Assembly: GCA_905216215.1 (NCBI GenBank)
Contig: CAJMSZ010000002.1
Coordinates: forward strand, 45,211-109,210
DNA from: an uncultured bacterium
GTDB lineage: Bacteria > Bacillota > Clostridia > Lachnospirales > Lachnospiraceae
Direction of reading: 5' to 3'
Length of the DNA stretch: 64,000 bases
Part shown: positions 25,262 to 32,167 of the stretch, in pieces
Layout: each line of letters opens with the position of its first letter
Numbering within the stretch: the stretch's first letter is position 1
Translations under genes and position numbers: made by a program
The notes under the pieces: model-generated
What the model was told of the DNA's origin: nothing
Database searches by the model: none
The model's input: the letters and a program-made list of their open reading frames with translations, nothing else

Positions 25262-26027
25262 CTGCTTGTTCTTCTTTGTTTTTGTCTGCATTCTGCTTAT
25301 TTTTCCAAAACAGTAATAATGAACCTGCCACAATGACAAAGGAAATCCACTGGGATGTGGAAAAGATTCCAAAGCCTCCCCGGTCATCTGAGCGCAAAAA
25401 TTCAATTAAGAAGCGGCCAATTCCATAAAGAAGCATATAAAGCGCACCCACATTTCCTGTCACTTTATTTCGCTTATAATACCACAACAAAATCCCCGTA
25501 ATCAGGAAATCTCCCGCTGACGAGAAAAGCTGTGTCGGAAGCAATTTCACACCTGCCGGTGCAAAACATCCTTCCGGAAATGTAACTCCTAAGAAAGAAG
25601 TGGTCTCTTTCCCATAGCAGCATCCAGCAAGAAAGCAACCGATTCTTCCAAATCCCTGTGCTAACGCTATGGATGGTGCACAGAGGTCAAAGTACTCCAG
25701 AAATTTGTAATTTTTCCATTTACAATAAATGATTGCAGCCAGAGCGCCAAAGATGATTCCACCATATACCACGAAGCCTTCGCTTCCTAACAGCCCTAAC
25801 GGATTTTTCAGGAAATCTTTGAACTCCACAATAACAAATAACAGCTTTGCACCGATAAATCCGGCTATCAGACCATAAATAGCAATATCCAGCACCGCTT
25901 CTTCTCTCAAATTGTATTTCTTTGCCCTGCTCACAGCAAGGGCAATACAGGCAAGCACTCCAATGGCTATCATCATGCCATAGCCATGTATAGTGAACTC
26001 CCCAATTGAAATAATATCCATTTTCAT
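25248..26027 (-). CDS. lgt: Prolipoprotein diacylglyceryl transferase
   Basis: Integral membrane enzyme that adds diacylglycerol to the lipobox Cys of prelipoproteins. About seven membrane segments; signature features are the N-terminal IHGYGMMIAIG with the essential His, and the central LAQGFGRIGCFLAGCCYG segment with the conserved Arg/Gly cluster. GRFLIEFLRSDDRG is near the C-terminus. 259 aa, with a charged tail rich in Asn and Lys. It is separated from infC-rpmI-rplT by ~255 nt and a terminator. Confidence 0.95.
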   Translation of the reverse strand: MKMDIISIGEFTIHGYGMMIAIGVLACIALAVSRAKKYNLREEAVLDIAIYGLIAGFIGAKLLFVIVEFKDFLKNPLGLLGSEGFVVYGGIIFGALAAIIYCKWKNYKFLEYFDLCAPSIALAQGFGRIGCFLAGCCYGKETTSFLGVTFPEGCFAPAGVKLLPTQLFSSAGDFLITGILLWYYKRNKVTGNVGALYMLLYGIGRFLIEFLRSDDRGGFGIFSTSQWISFVIVAGSLLLFWKNKQNADKNKEEQAEKSE

Positions 26028-26201
26028 TTTGCATTTCCTCGATTCTATTCATCTTATCCAGACCAATGGCAATGCATCTGAACTTAAGTTATTGCACCTC
26101 CAATGTCGTTATCGCCCATTATAGCATGATTCCTCTGGCATTTCAAACAAAAGTCTACGGAAAAGAGTGGGACCTAAAGCAGTGGTTTTACGGAACACAA
26201 A

Positions 26202-26229
26202 AGGCTTCATGAAACAATTCATGAAGCCT
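26202..26229 (-). terminator. Terminator after rplT
   Basis: 12-bp perfect stem AGGCTTCATGAA / TTCATGAAGCCT with a 4-nt loop, followed by TTTGTGTT on the minus strand, 55 nt past the rplT stop. Confidence 0.8.
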
Positions 26230-26283
26230 CCCTCTACTCTCTACGAAATTTGAGTAAATATCTTATTTAATTTAAGTAACTGA

Positions 26284-26640
26284 TTATGCAAGTGCTTTCT
26301 TAGCAACTTCTGCTACAGCAGCAAATCCTGCTGCATCATTAACTGCCATTTCAGCAAGCATCTTTCTGTTCATATCAACACCAGCAACTTTTAATCCATG
26401 CATTAACTTGCTGTATGATAATCCGTTCATTCTTGCAGCAGCGTTGATACGTGCAATCCATAACTGACGCATCTGACGTTTTTTCTGCTTTCTTCCTGCG
26501 TATGCAGATGTAAGAGCTCTCATTACAGACTGTTTTGCAACTCTGTACTGTTTAGAACGTGCTCCTCTGTATCCTTTTGCTAATTTTAATGTTCTATTGT
26601 GTTTCTTCTTAGCGTTCATTCCGCCTTTAATTCTTGCCAT
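26284..26640 (-). CDS. rplT: 50S ribosomal protein L20
   Basis: Assembly-essential large-subunit protein that also autoregulates its operon in Firmicutes and gamma-proteobacteria. 118 aa, with the basic start MARIKGGMNAKKKHNRTLK, the helical KGYRGARSKQYRVAKQSV segment, and RQLWIARINAAARMNGLSYS. It is last in infC-rpmI-rplT with a 31-nt gap to rpmI. Good Shine-Dalgarno sequence. Confidence 0.98.
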   Translation of the reverse strand: MARIKGGMNAKKKHNRTLKLAKGYRGARSKQYRVAKQSVMRALTSAYAGRKQKKRQMRQLWIARINAAARMNGLSYSKLMHGLKVAGVDMNRKMLAEMAVNDAAGFAAVAEVAKKALA

Positions 26641-26671
26641 TTCCTAAATCCTCCTTCTATCTGATCATATC

Positions 26672-26869
26672 TTAGAGATATGGTAATACCTTCTTCATGT
26701 TCTTTACATTTGTAGCATCTGTGATAGTTGACTGTCTGAGATTTCTTTTTCTCTTAGTAGACTTCTTTGTTAAGATATGGCTCTTGTAAGCTTTATTTCT
26801 CTTTAATAAACCTGTTGCTGTTTTTTTGAAGCGCTTTGCAGCTGCTCTATTTGTTTTAATTTTTGGCAT
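26672..26869 (-). CDS. rpmI: 50S ribosomal protein L35
   Basis: 65-aa basic ribosomal protein starting MPKIKTNRAAAKRFKKT, with the family motif SHILTKKSTKRKRNLRQ. It lies between infC and rplT in the invariant order. AAGGAGG upstream of the ATG. Confidence 0.98.
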   Translation of the reverse strand: MPKIKTNRAAAKRFKKTATGLLKRNKAYKSHILTKKSTKRKRNLRQSTITDATNVKNMKKVLPYL

Positions 26870-26903
26870 GATGATTTCCTCCTTAAAATAAATATGTGTA
26901 TTT

Positions 26904-27410
26904 TTAACGTTTTTCAGTTAAAACCATGCTCAGGCTTCTGCCTTCCAGTTTAGCCGGCTTTTCCACAACAGCTACATCCTTTAACATATCTGCAAAATCA
27001 TCCAGAATGTGTTTGCTCTGCTGCATATGAGCCATCTCTCTGCCTCTGAATCGAAGGGAAACTTTTACTTTATTTCCTTTTGTGATGAACTTCTTCGCAT
27101 TGTTCATCTTCGTATTCAAGTCATTTGTATCAATGTTTGGTGACAAACGTACCTCTTTAACTTCAACGGTTTTCTGTTTCTTCTTTGCTTCCTTTTCTTT
27201 ACGTGCCTGCTCGTAACGGAACTTTCCATAATCTACAATCTTACATACAGGCGGCTTTGCAGTCGGAGCAATCTTCACAAGATCCAGTTCCGCTTCCTGT
27301 GCCAGCTTCATAGCATCTCTGGCCGACATAATTCCTAATTGTTCCCCGTTCTCACTAACCACACGCACTTCTTTGTCGCGGATTTGTTCGTTGATCATTA
27401 ATTCGCTAAT
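26904..27410 (-). CDS. infC: Translation initiation factor IF-3 (AUU start codon)
   Basis: Binds the 30S subunit and enforces start-codon and initiator-tRNA selection. 168 aa, with the N-terminal domain INEQIRDKEVRVV, a Lys-rich linker and the C-terminal domain VSLRFRGREMAH. The start is ATT at 27410: GGAGGTG lies 7 nt upstream and the following residues SELMINEQIR match IF-3. AUU is the known conserved infC start, allowing IF-3 to limit its own synthesis. The longer reading frame from 27524 is leader sequence and should not be annotated. Confidence 0.95.
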   Translation of the reverse strand: MSELMINEQIRDKEVRVVSENGEQLGIMSARDAMKLAQEAELDLVKIAPTAKPPVCKIVDYGKFRYEQARKEKEAKKKQKTVEVKEVRLSPNIDTNDLNTKMNNAKKFITKGNKVKVSLRFRGREMAHMQQSKHILDDFADMLKDVAVVEKPAKLEGRSLSMVLTEKR

Positions 27411-27568
27411 AGTTGTACACCTCCATAATAAAATAAGTGAATAGTCAAAGACCATCCACTTGCAATAACATAAAACATTGAAATATTCCCAACATTCTTT
27501 CATTATCAGACCCAAGTCGCCCAATTGCGCTAAGGTGAGAGTGGATACTCTTCTTTCTTTTTAACACC
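27411..27568 (-). promoter_or_regulatory. Structured infC leader (candidate L20 autoregulatory leader)
   Basis: About 158-nt leader between the promoter and infC. It contains complementary segments ATCCAC and GTGGAT and several G-rich loops, as expected of the L20-leader/pseudoknot class in Firmicutes. The placement is right for L20 control. The covariance model was not run, so the class is inferred. Confidence 0.5.
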
Positions 27569-27574
27569 TGATAT

Positions 27575-27603
27575 AGGATATCACATCTTTTTATCTATGT
27601 CAA
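27575..27603 (-). promoter_or_regulatory. Promoter of infC-rpmI-rplT
   Basis: TTGACA (complement of 27598-27603), 17-bp spacer, TATCCT (complement of 27575-27580). The -35 abuts, and slightly overlaps, the end of the CarD-like gene. Confidence 0.75.
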
Positions 27604-27843
27604 CATTTTTTCACAATATGTTTTAATTATTTCAACGATTTCATTTCTGCTCTTCTTCATAACCGTTCTGGTCGTTTCATCCAGCTTGTCTATTGGTACA
27701 TATAATCTGGCTTTCTCGTCCGATAATGGCATCAACTGATAATATAGTTTATCCTTATCCCTGACAAAATCCAGATGAACAATATCTTCTATTTTACATA
27801 CACCATTTGCCAGTTTTACAACAAAATCTCCTTTCTGGTACAT
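27595..27843 (-). CDS. CarD-family RNA polymerase-interacting domain protein (short form)
   Basis: 82 aa, starting MYQKGDFVVKLANGVCKIEDI, which resembles the Tudor-like RNAP-interacting domain of CarD/CdnL and of the Mfd/TRCF N-terminus. It then has LYYQLMPL, RLYVPIDKLDE, and a short helical tail. It is far shorter than CdnL (~160 aa), lacking the DNA-binding C-terminal domain, but small CarD-like proteins are common in Clostridia. AAGGAG precedes the ATG. It is a probable transcription modulator; targets are unknown. Its stop lies against the infC -35. Confidence 0.75.
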   Translation of the reverse strand: MYQKGDFVVKLANGVCKIEDIVHLDFVRDKDKLYYQLMPLSDEKARLYVPIDKLDETTRTVMKKSRNEIVEIIKTYCEKMLT

Positions 27844-27939
27844 TACTGCACACCTCCTACACCTTATATTTTAATCTTTATTTTTTTTAATTTCAAAGGT
27901 ACTTTTTCACAATCTTTCCTTCCAAAATTGTCATTCTCG

Positions 27940-27968
27940 TTGATTTTCTCTCTATATTTTGCTATGAT
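27940..27968 (+). promoter_or_regulatory. Promoter of the FAD-dependent oxidoreductase gene
   Basis: TTGATT at 27940-27945, 17-bp spacer, TATGAT at 27963-27968. The ~135-nt leader that follows contains a long imperfect hairpin (CCGCAAA at 28019 with TTTGCGG ending 28067). Confidence 0.7.
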
Positions 27969-28107
27969 AACTGAGGATTATATAAATTCATGATATGGAT
28001 GAATGTTTCTACTGACTGCCGCAAATAGTTATCTATAATCTTTCCTTAGATATACTGTATTTTGCGGTATCTTTATGTCAAAAAATAATATTTCAGGAGG
28101 ATGTTGC

Positions 28108-29487
28108 ATGAAGCATTATGACGTTATTGTAATCGGTGCCGGTCCGGGCGGTATTTTCGCCACTTACGAACTGGTCAAGGAGCAGCCGGAGCTTTCTATC
28201 GGAGTGTTCGAAGCAGGACACGAATTAGCAAAAAGAAAATGTCCCATTGACGGTGAAAAAGTAAAGAACTGTATCCATTGTAAAAGCTGTTCCATTATGA
28301 GCGGTTTCGGTGGAGCCGGAGCCTTCTCTGATGGAAAATACAATATCACAAATGATTTTGGAGGTACACTCTACGCACATATCGGCAAGAAACAGGCCAT
28401 TGATTTGATGAAATATGTAGACACCATCAACATGGCATATGGCGGTGAGGGTACAAAGCTCTACTCAACCGCAGGAACAAAATTCAAAAAAATTTGTATG
28501 CAGAACAAGCTGAAACTTCTGGATGCATCTGTCCGTCATCTTGGAACAGACATCAATTACGTCGTCCTTGAAAATATATATGCAGACCTAAAAGAAAAGG
28601 CAGATTTTTACTTTGACACGCCTGTGCTTTCTGTCGCGCATTCCGGTGACATTTATTATATTCACACCGAAAATGGCGACTTTAGCTGTACAAATTGTAT
28701 CGTATCAGTGGGCCGCAGTGGCAGCAAATGGATGGAACAGGTCTGCCGGGAAATGGACATTCCTACCAAATCCAACCGTGTAGATATCGGGGTCCGCGTG
28801 GAACTTCCTGCCGTGATTTTCTCGCATCTCACGGACGAATTATATGAGAGCAAGATTGTTTACCGTACCCAGCAGTTCGAAGACAATGTCCGCACCTTTT
28901 GCATGAACCCACATGGTATTGTGGTAAATGAAAACACCAATGGCATCGTCACGGTAAACGGGCACAGCTATGAAGGTGCTGAAATGCAGACAGAAAACAC
29001 CAATTTCGCCCTTCTGGTCGCAAAACATTTTTCAGAACCTTTCAAAGATAGTAACGGATATGGGGAAAGCATCGCCAGACTTTCTAATATGCTTGGCGGC
29101 GGTGTCATTGTTCAGCGTTTCGGCGATTTGGTAAGAGGCCGCAGAAGTACAGAAAGCAGAATCGAAGAAGGCCTTGTCACTCCTACTCTTTCCGCAACTC
29201 CGGGAGATTTGAGTCTGGTGCTTCCAAAACGTATCTTAGACGGAATCATTGAAATGATATATGCCCTTGATAAAATCGCACCGGGTACTGCAAACGACGA
29301 CACCCTCCTCTACGGTGTAGAAGTCAAATTCTACAACATGGAGGTAGAGTTGAACGAGAATCTTGAATGCGCATATGATGGCTTATACATTATCGGAGAT
29401 GGAAGCGGTGTGACGCATTCTTTGTCACACGCATCTGCAAGTGGTGTTTACGTTGCAAGACATCTTTCCGAAAAACTTGGAAAATAG
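28108..29487 (+). CDS. FAD-dependent oxidoreductase (uncharacterised COG2509-like dehydrogenase)
   Basis: 459-aa flavoprotein. The dinucleotide-binding motif VIGAGPGGIFATYEL is at the N-terminus, followed by a Cys-rich CPIDGEKVKNCIHCKSCSIMSGFGGAGAFSDGK segment, and a C-terminal FAD-contact motif GLYIIGDGSGVTHSLSHASASG. The cysteines suggest redox or Fe-S chemistry, but no partner is visible. The ATG at 28108 has AGGAGG 7 nt upstream; the ATG 11 codons earlier does not. It is monocistronic with its own promoter and terminator. The substrate is unknown. Confidence 0.88.
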   Translation: MKHYDVIVIGAGPGGIFATYELVKEQPELSIGVFEAGHELAKRKCPIDGEKVKNCIHCKSCSIMSGFGGAGAFSDGKYNITNDFGGTLYAHIGKKQAIDLMKYVDTINMAYGGEGTKLYSTAGTKFKKICMQNKLKLLDASVRHLGTDINYVVLENIYADLKEKADFYFDTPVLSVAHSGDIYYIHTENGDFSCTNCIVSVGRSGSKWMEQVCREMDIPTKSNRVDIGVRVELPAVIFSHLTDELYESKIVYRTQQFEDNVRTFCMNPHGIVVNENTNGIVTVNGHSYEGAEMQTENTNFALLVAKHFSEPFKDSNGYGESIARLSNMLGGGVIVQRFGDLVRGRRSTESRIEEGLVTPTLSATPGDLSLVLPKRILDGIIEMIYALDKIAPGTANDDTLLYGVEVKFYNMEVELNENLECAYDGLYIIGDGSGVTHSLSHASASGVYVARHLSEKLGK

Positions 29488-29491
29488 AACT

Positions 29492-29650
29492 TCATAAATG
29501 GGAAGTAAGCACTGTCCAAAGGTCATCAAATACATCTTTGGCAGTGCTTATCTTTTTATGCTGACTGCAACTGTTTCTTAAAGCAAGTTGAATCCACTGT
29601 GTAAACCAATTAGCTGTAAAGACTGCACTTTAAAATTTTGTTTTTAGCAT
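29492..29650 (-). pseudogene. Small gene interrupted by an in-frame TAA (unknown product)
   Basis: An excellent ribosome site (AAGGAGAGG) precedes ATG 29650. The frame stops at codon 7 (TAA, 29632-29630) but continues open for 45 more codons to TGA at 29492. The downstream part looks protein-like (FTANWFTQWIQLALRN, then KDVFDDLWTVL). It is probably a small gene with a nonsense mutation. Its 3' end overlaps the terminator of the convergent FAD-oxidoreductase gene. No family recognised. Confidence 0.4.
29516..29557 (+). terminator. Terminator after the FAD-dependent oxidoreductase
   Basis: AAGCACTG-T-CCAAAG pairs with CTTTGGCAGTGCTT around a 14-nt loop, followed by ATCTTTTTA on the plus strand, ~30 nt past the stop. 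Confidence 0.8.
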
Positions 29651-29675
29651 AATTTTCCTCTCCTTCTTGCACCGA

Positions 29676-29737
29676 AATAAAAAAGACATTAAATCCGTCA
29701 CAGCTATCAGACACGGGCCGTGACAATATTTAATGTC
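29676..29737 (-). terminator. Terminator after the CMD-cupin gene
   Basis: Long stem: GACATTAAA / TTTAATGTC outer, GTCACGG / CCGTGAC-like inner, followed by TTTTTTATTTC on the minus strand. The stem ends ~70 nt past the CMD-cupin stop. Confidence 0.8.
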
Positions 29738-29806
29738 GTTATTATTTCATATGTAATTTTAATTTGCCATAGTCAAATAATGCAATGTAGCTTCCATAGC
29801 AACCTC

Positions 29807-30574
29807 CTATTTCAGGCATTCATACTGTTCGTCACCGACTGCCTCACACCATTCATTGGCGCATCCCTCGCCCGGAACTTCGATTGCCAGATGAGAGAAC
29901 CACTCATCTGGAGCAGCTCCATGCCAGTGTTTCACTTCCGGCGTAATGTTAATGCAGTCTCCCGGTTTCATCTCAATCGCTTCTTTGCCTTCTTCCTGAT
30001 AATATCCGCGTCCTGCTACACATACCAGAATCTGTCCGCCGCCCTGTTTTGCATGATGGATATGCCAGTTGTTGCGGCATCCCGGCTCGAACGTAACATT
30101 AAAGATTCCTACCTGTCTTGTAGATACCGGAGCCAGATAACTCTGTCCTGTAAAATACTTTGCAAAAGCATCATTTGGTGCTCCGATTGGAAATACCATT
30201 TCTTTTGCATGTGCTCTCATAGCCTCATCTTCATAAGGCAAATCACCTTCGTTCACAGCCCACACTTCTTTTGCAAGATTAAATACTGCCCATCCTTTCG
30301 GCCAGCCTGCATAAAAGGACACATGGGTAATGATCGCAGCAATTTCCTTCTGTGTCACGCCATGATCTTTGGCATTCTGAAGATGGAATTTCAAAGAAGA
30401 ATCCGTGATTCCCTGCGCCATAAGTGCAACTACTGCAATGATGCTCCTTGTTTTTACGTCAATATCCTGATTATTCCAGTTTTCTCCAAAAAGAACATCA
30501 TCATTATAATGCGCAAAATCCGGTGCAAATTCGCCCAGTGCATTCCTTCCTGCTGTCTGTGCAATTTTTCCCAT
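29807..30574 (-). CDS. Carboxymuconolactone decarboxylase-like / cupin fusion protein
   Basis: 255 aa. Residues ~10-105 are an AhpD/CMD-like helical domain (KTRSIIAVVALMAQGITDSSLKFHLQNA, HVSFYAGWPKGW), lacking the AhpD CxxC pair. Residues ~140-240 are a cupin with the metal-binding HIHHAKQGGGQILVCVAGRGYYQEEG and PEVKHWHGAAPDEWFSHLAIE motifs. Such fusions are common in gut Clostridia beside flavodoxins and oxidoreductases, and are probably redox or detoxification enzymes; the reaction is unknown. The adjacent upstream flavodoxin is truncated. Confidence 0.88.
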   Translation of the reverse strand: MGKIAQTAGRNALGEFAPDFAHYNDDVLFGENWNNQDIDVKTRSIIAVVALMAQGITDSSLKFHLQNAKDHGVTQKEIAAIITHVSFYAGWPKGWAVFNLAKEVWAVNEGDLPYEDEAMRAHAKEMVFPIGAPNDAFAKYFTGQSYLAPVSTRQVGIFNVTFEPGCRNNWHIHHAKQGGGQILVCVAGRGYYQEEGKEAIEMKPGDCINITPEVKHWHGAAPDEWFSHLAIEVPGEGCANEWCEAVGDEQYECLK

Positions 30575-30593
30575 TTTTCTCTGCCACCACTTT

Positions 30594-30821
30594 CTACAGT
30601 GTATTTACCCAGTCAGTGATTGCCTGCTTCGATGCTCCATTCAAAAGCTTTCCTTCTGTGAACACTGCACCCGGTGCAGATGGCTGCAGTTCACTGACTG
30701 TATTTCCAAATCCGCTTCCACCTGATGTTGCAAAAAGAATGATTTTCTTTCCACTGAAATCATGTGCTTCCAAAAAAGTATTTACAATCGTTGGCGCAAC
30801 ATACCACCAAATCGGGAACTA
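30594..30821 (-). pseudogene. Flavodoxin-family gene, C-terminal fragment only
   Basis: The minus strand encodes FPIWWYVAPTIVNTFL, then KKIILFATSGGSGFGNT and NGASKQAITDWVNTL before TAG at 30594. This is the C-terminal ~half of a Flavodoxin_4-type protein: FMN-loop regions present, N-terminal half missing. An in-frame TAG directly precedes the Phe, and homology stops at ~30821, inside the FPIWW motif. The break coincides with an inverted repeat and the start of element-type DNA, so the gene was probably split by integration. Confidence 0.8.
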
Positions 30822-30838
30822 AAATGTAGCCAGTTCCC
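30814..30838. other. Candidate attachment site / element junction
   Basis: GGGAACT (30814-30820) and AGTTCCC (30832-30838) flank the 11-nt spacer AAAATGTAGCC exactly where flavodoxin homology ends. Paired inverted arms about a short core are the layout of a tyrosine-recombinase crossover site. Three tyrosine recombinases lie 1.3 kb away. Inferred, not proven. Confidence 0.5.
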
Positions 30839-30899
30839 CTCATGCGTTGATTTTACTGGGTTTAACTGTATACAAAACTGTGTTTACTGTTACTATCTT

Positions 30900-31643
30900 T
30901 CATTCTTTTCCAAAATAGCTTTGAAGCATAGGCCACATTATTTTCATATATGACACAAAGCTCAGCTCTACTTGTGCTTCATTAAACCATCCAACCATAA
31001 AGCTATTTATCTCTTCAAATAATACTTTTGAAAGTTTCTGAATAATAATTGTGTTATCCACTTCTTCAGTATAATCTTTCGCATACATTTTACATATAGA
31101 ACGCACTCCAAAATAATTATATAGCACACCTACCGTTGTTTTTAATGCTTCAATATCTCTTGGAAAATCTGTTCTATTCATCATATTCACTACTAATTGA
31201 TGTCTTGAGTTTAGGTAATTCCTAACTGTACTATTACCTATTTCAACATCAACTGTAAATGAAAAATCTTGAGTTTGTATACTATCTGCTCCTAACATTA
31301 TCATCAATTCAACTTGTGCTGCATGATATTCTGTATAACCAGACAAAGCCATATATTTCCAAGAATCTTGCTTTGCATACATTTCCGTATCTAAAATATG
31401 CGTAAATTCATGAAACACAATATACCTTGGTATTTCCGAACTTTTGCATATCCTTAATATATGTTCATCTGTTTTCGTATTATAGTAAGCTTGGGCGGCT
31501 GAAGCGAATCCTGCTGCATCGCTTTCCTCAACATTAATTTCAAAAAAATCTATCTTATACTGTGGTAATTTCTCAATTTCCATAAACTCAATATATTCTT
31601 TTTCATATTCTTTAATTAAATTTTTAATTTGTATTTCTGTCAT
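30900..31643 (-). CDS. Putative zinc metallopeptidase (HExxH)
   Basis: 247 aa with a single clear motif, FHEFTHILDTEMYA (HEFTH, residues ~78-82), the HExxH zinc signature of gluzincin/minigluzincin-type proteins. A further downstream Glu (TEYHAAQVELM) is a candidate third ligand. No signal peptide or membrane helix, so it is probably cytosolic. The DNA is noticeably AT-rich compared with the chromosome to the left. It is the outermost gene at this end of the element. The family is not otherwise recognised; it could be an anti-repressor-type protease such as ImmA, but no HTH partner is adjacent. Confidence 0.65.
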   Translation of the reverse strand: MTEIQIKNLIKEYEKEYIEFMEIEKLPQYKIDFFEINVEESDAAGFASAAQAYYNTKTDEHILRICKSSEIPRYIVFHEFTHILDTEMYAKQDSWKYMALSGYTEYHAAQVELMIMLGADSIQTQDFSFTVDVEIGNSTVRNYLNSRHQLVVNMMNRTDFPRDIEALKTTVGVLYNYFGVRSICKMYAKDYTEEVDNTIIIQKLSKVLFEEINSFMVGWFNEAQVELSFVSYMKIMWPMLQSYFGKE

Positions 31644-31736
31644 ATTGTTTTATACCTCATATCAAAGTTAGCATTTCACTTTTAGTATACCATAAAACAA
31701 TCCCATTCTCATTCTATATATTTTATCCTCAACGAT

Positions 31737-31760
31737 GAAAAGATGTGTCTGCACACATCT
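31737..31760 (-). terminator. Terminator of the recombinase operon
   Basis: AGATGTGT-GCAG-ACACATCT followed by TTTTC on the minus strand, 24 nt after the DUF6262 stop. Confidence 0.75.
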
Positions 31761-31783
31761 CTTCCATCTTATTATTTTCAATG

Positions 31784-32167
31784 TTATAAGTTCTTAATAA
31801 AATTCAAATCCTGTTTCCGTAATGCCTTCTGTAACTTTTCGTTCTTTCTCTTCAGTTCCTTATTTTCTCTGCTCAGAGCTGCCACCTTCTGGTTCAACAG
31901 TTCAATCTGTTTTTCCATCGCCATGTTCAGAATTTCTCTTCTTGGATCTATCATTCCGGCCTGTTGCTCTACTGCTTGGTTCAATGTATCCCGGACGGTT
32001 GGATTTTTATAAAAGAATCCTCTCGACAATCCAGTTTTCTTCATCAGCTTTGGAACGCTGATACGTTCTTTATTTGCCAGCATATCTTGTATTGCTTGCA
32101 ATGCCAGTTCAATTTTCTCTTTACTTTTTCTCTGATTTTCCTCAATCATCTTGTCGTATTTGCTCAT
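31784..32167 (-). CDS. DUF6262 / Tn554 TnpC-like protein
   Basis: 127 aa. It has an N-terminal helical segment, a helix-turn-helix-like stretch (RISVPKLMKKTGLSRGFFYKNPTVRD), and a C-terminal coiled coil (QIELLNQKVAALSRENKELKRKNEKLQKAL). Size, coiled coil and position at the end of a recombinase operon match the TnpC-type auxiliary proteins of Tn554-family elements, which influence transposition frequency and orientation. ATG 32167 has GGGGTG 6 nt upstream; a GTG three codons earlier is less likely. It overlaps the preceding gene by 26 nt. Confidence 0.75.
   Translation of the reverse strand: MSKYDKMIEENQRKSKEKIELALQAIQDMLANKERISVPKLMKKTGLSRGFFYKNPTVRDTLNQAVEQQAGMIDPRREILNMAMEKQIELLNQKVAALSRENKELKRKNEKLQKALRKQDLNFIKNL

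Noticed and set aside
27411..27524. Longer IF-3 start at 27524
   Set aside because: The extra 38 residues are leader sequence; SD spacing and family alignment place the start at ATT 27410.
29630..29632. Recoding of the in-frame TAA as readthrough or a modified residue
   Set aside because: TAA is not a known selenocysteine or pyrrolysine codon and no recoding element is evident; mutation is simpler.
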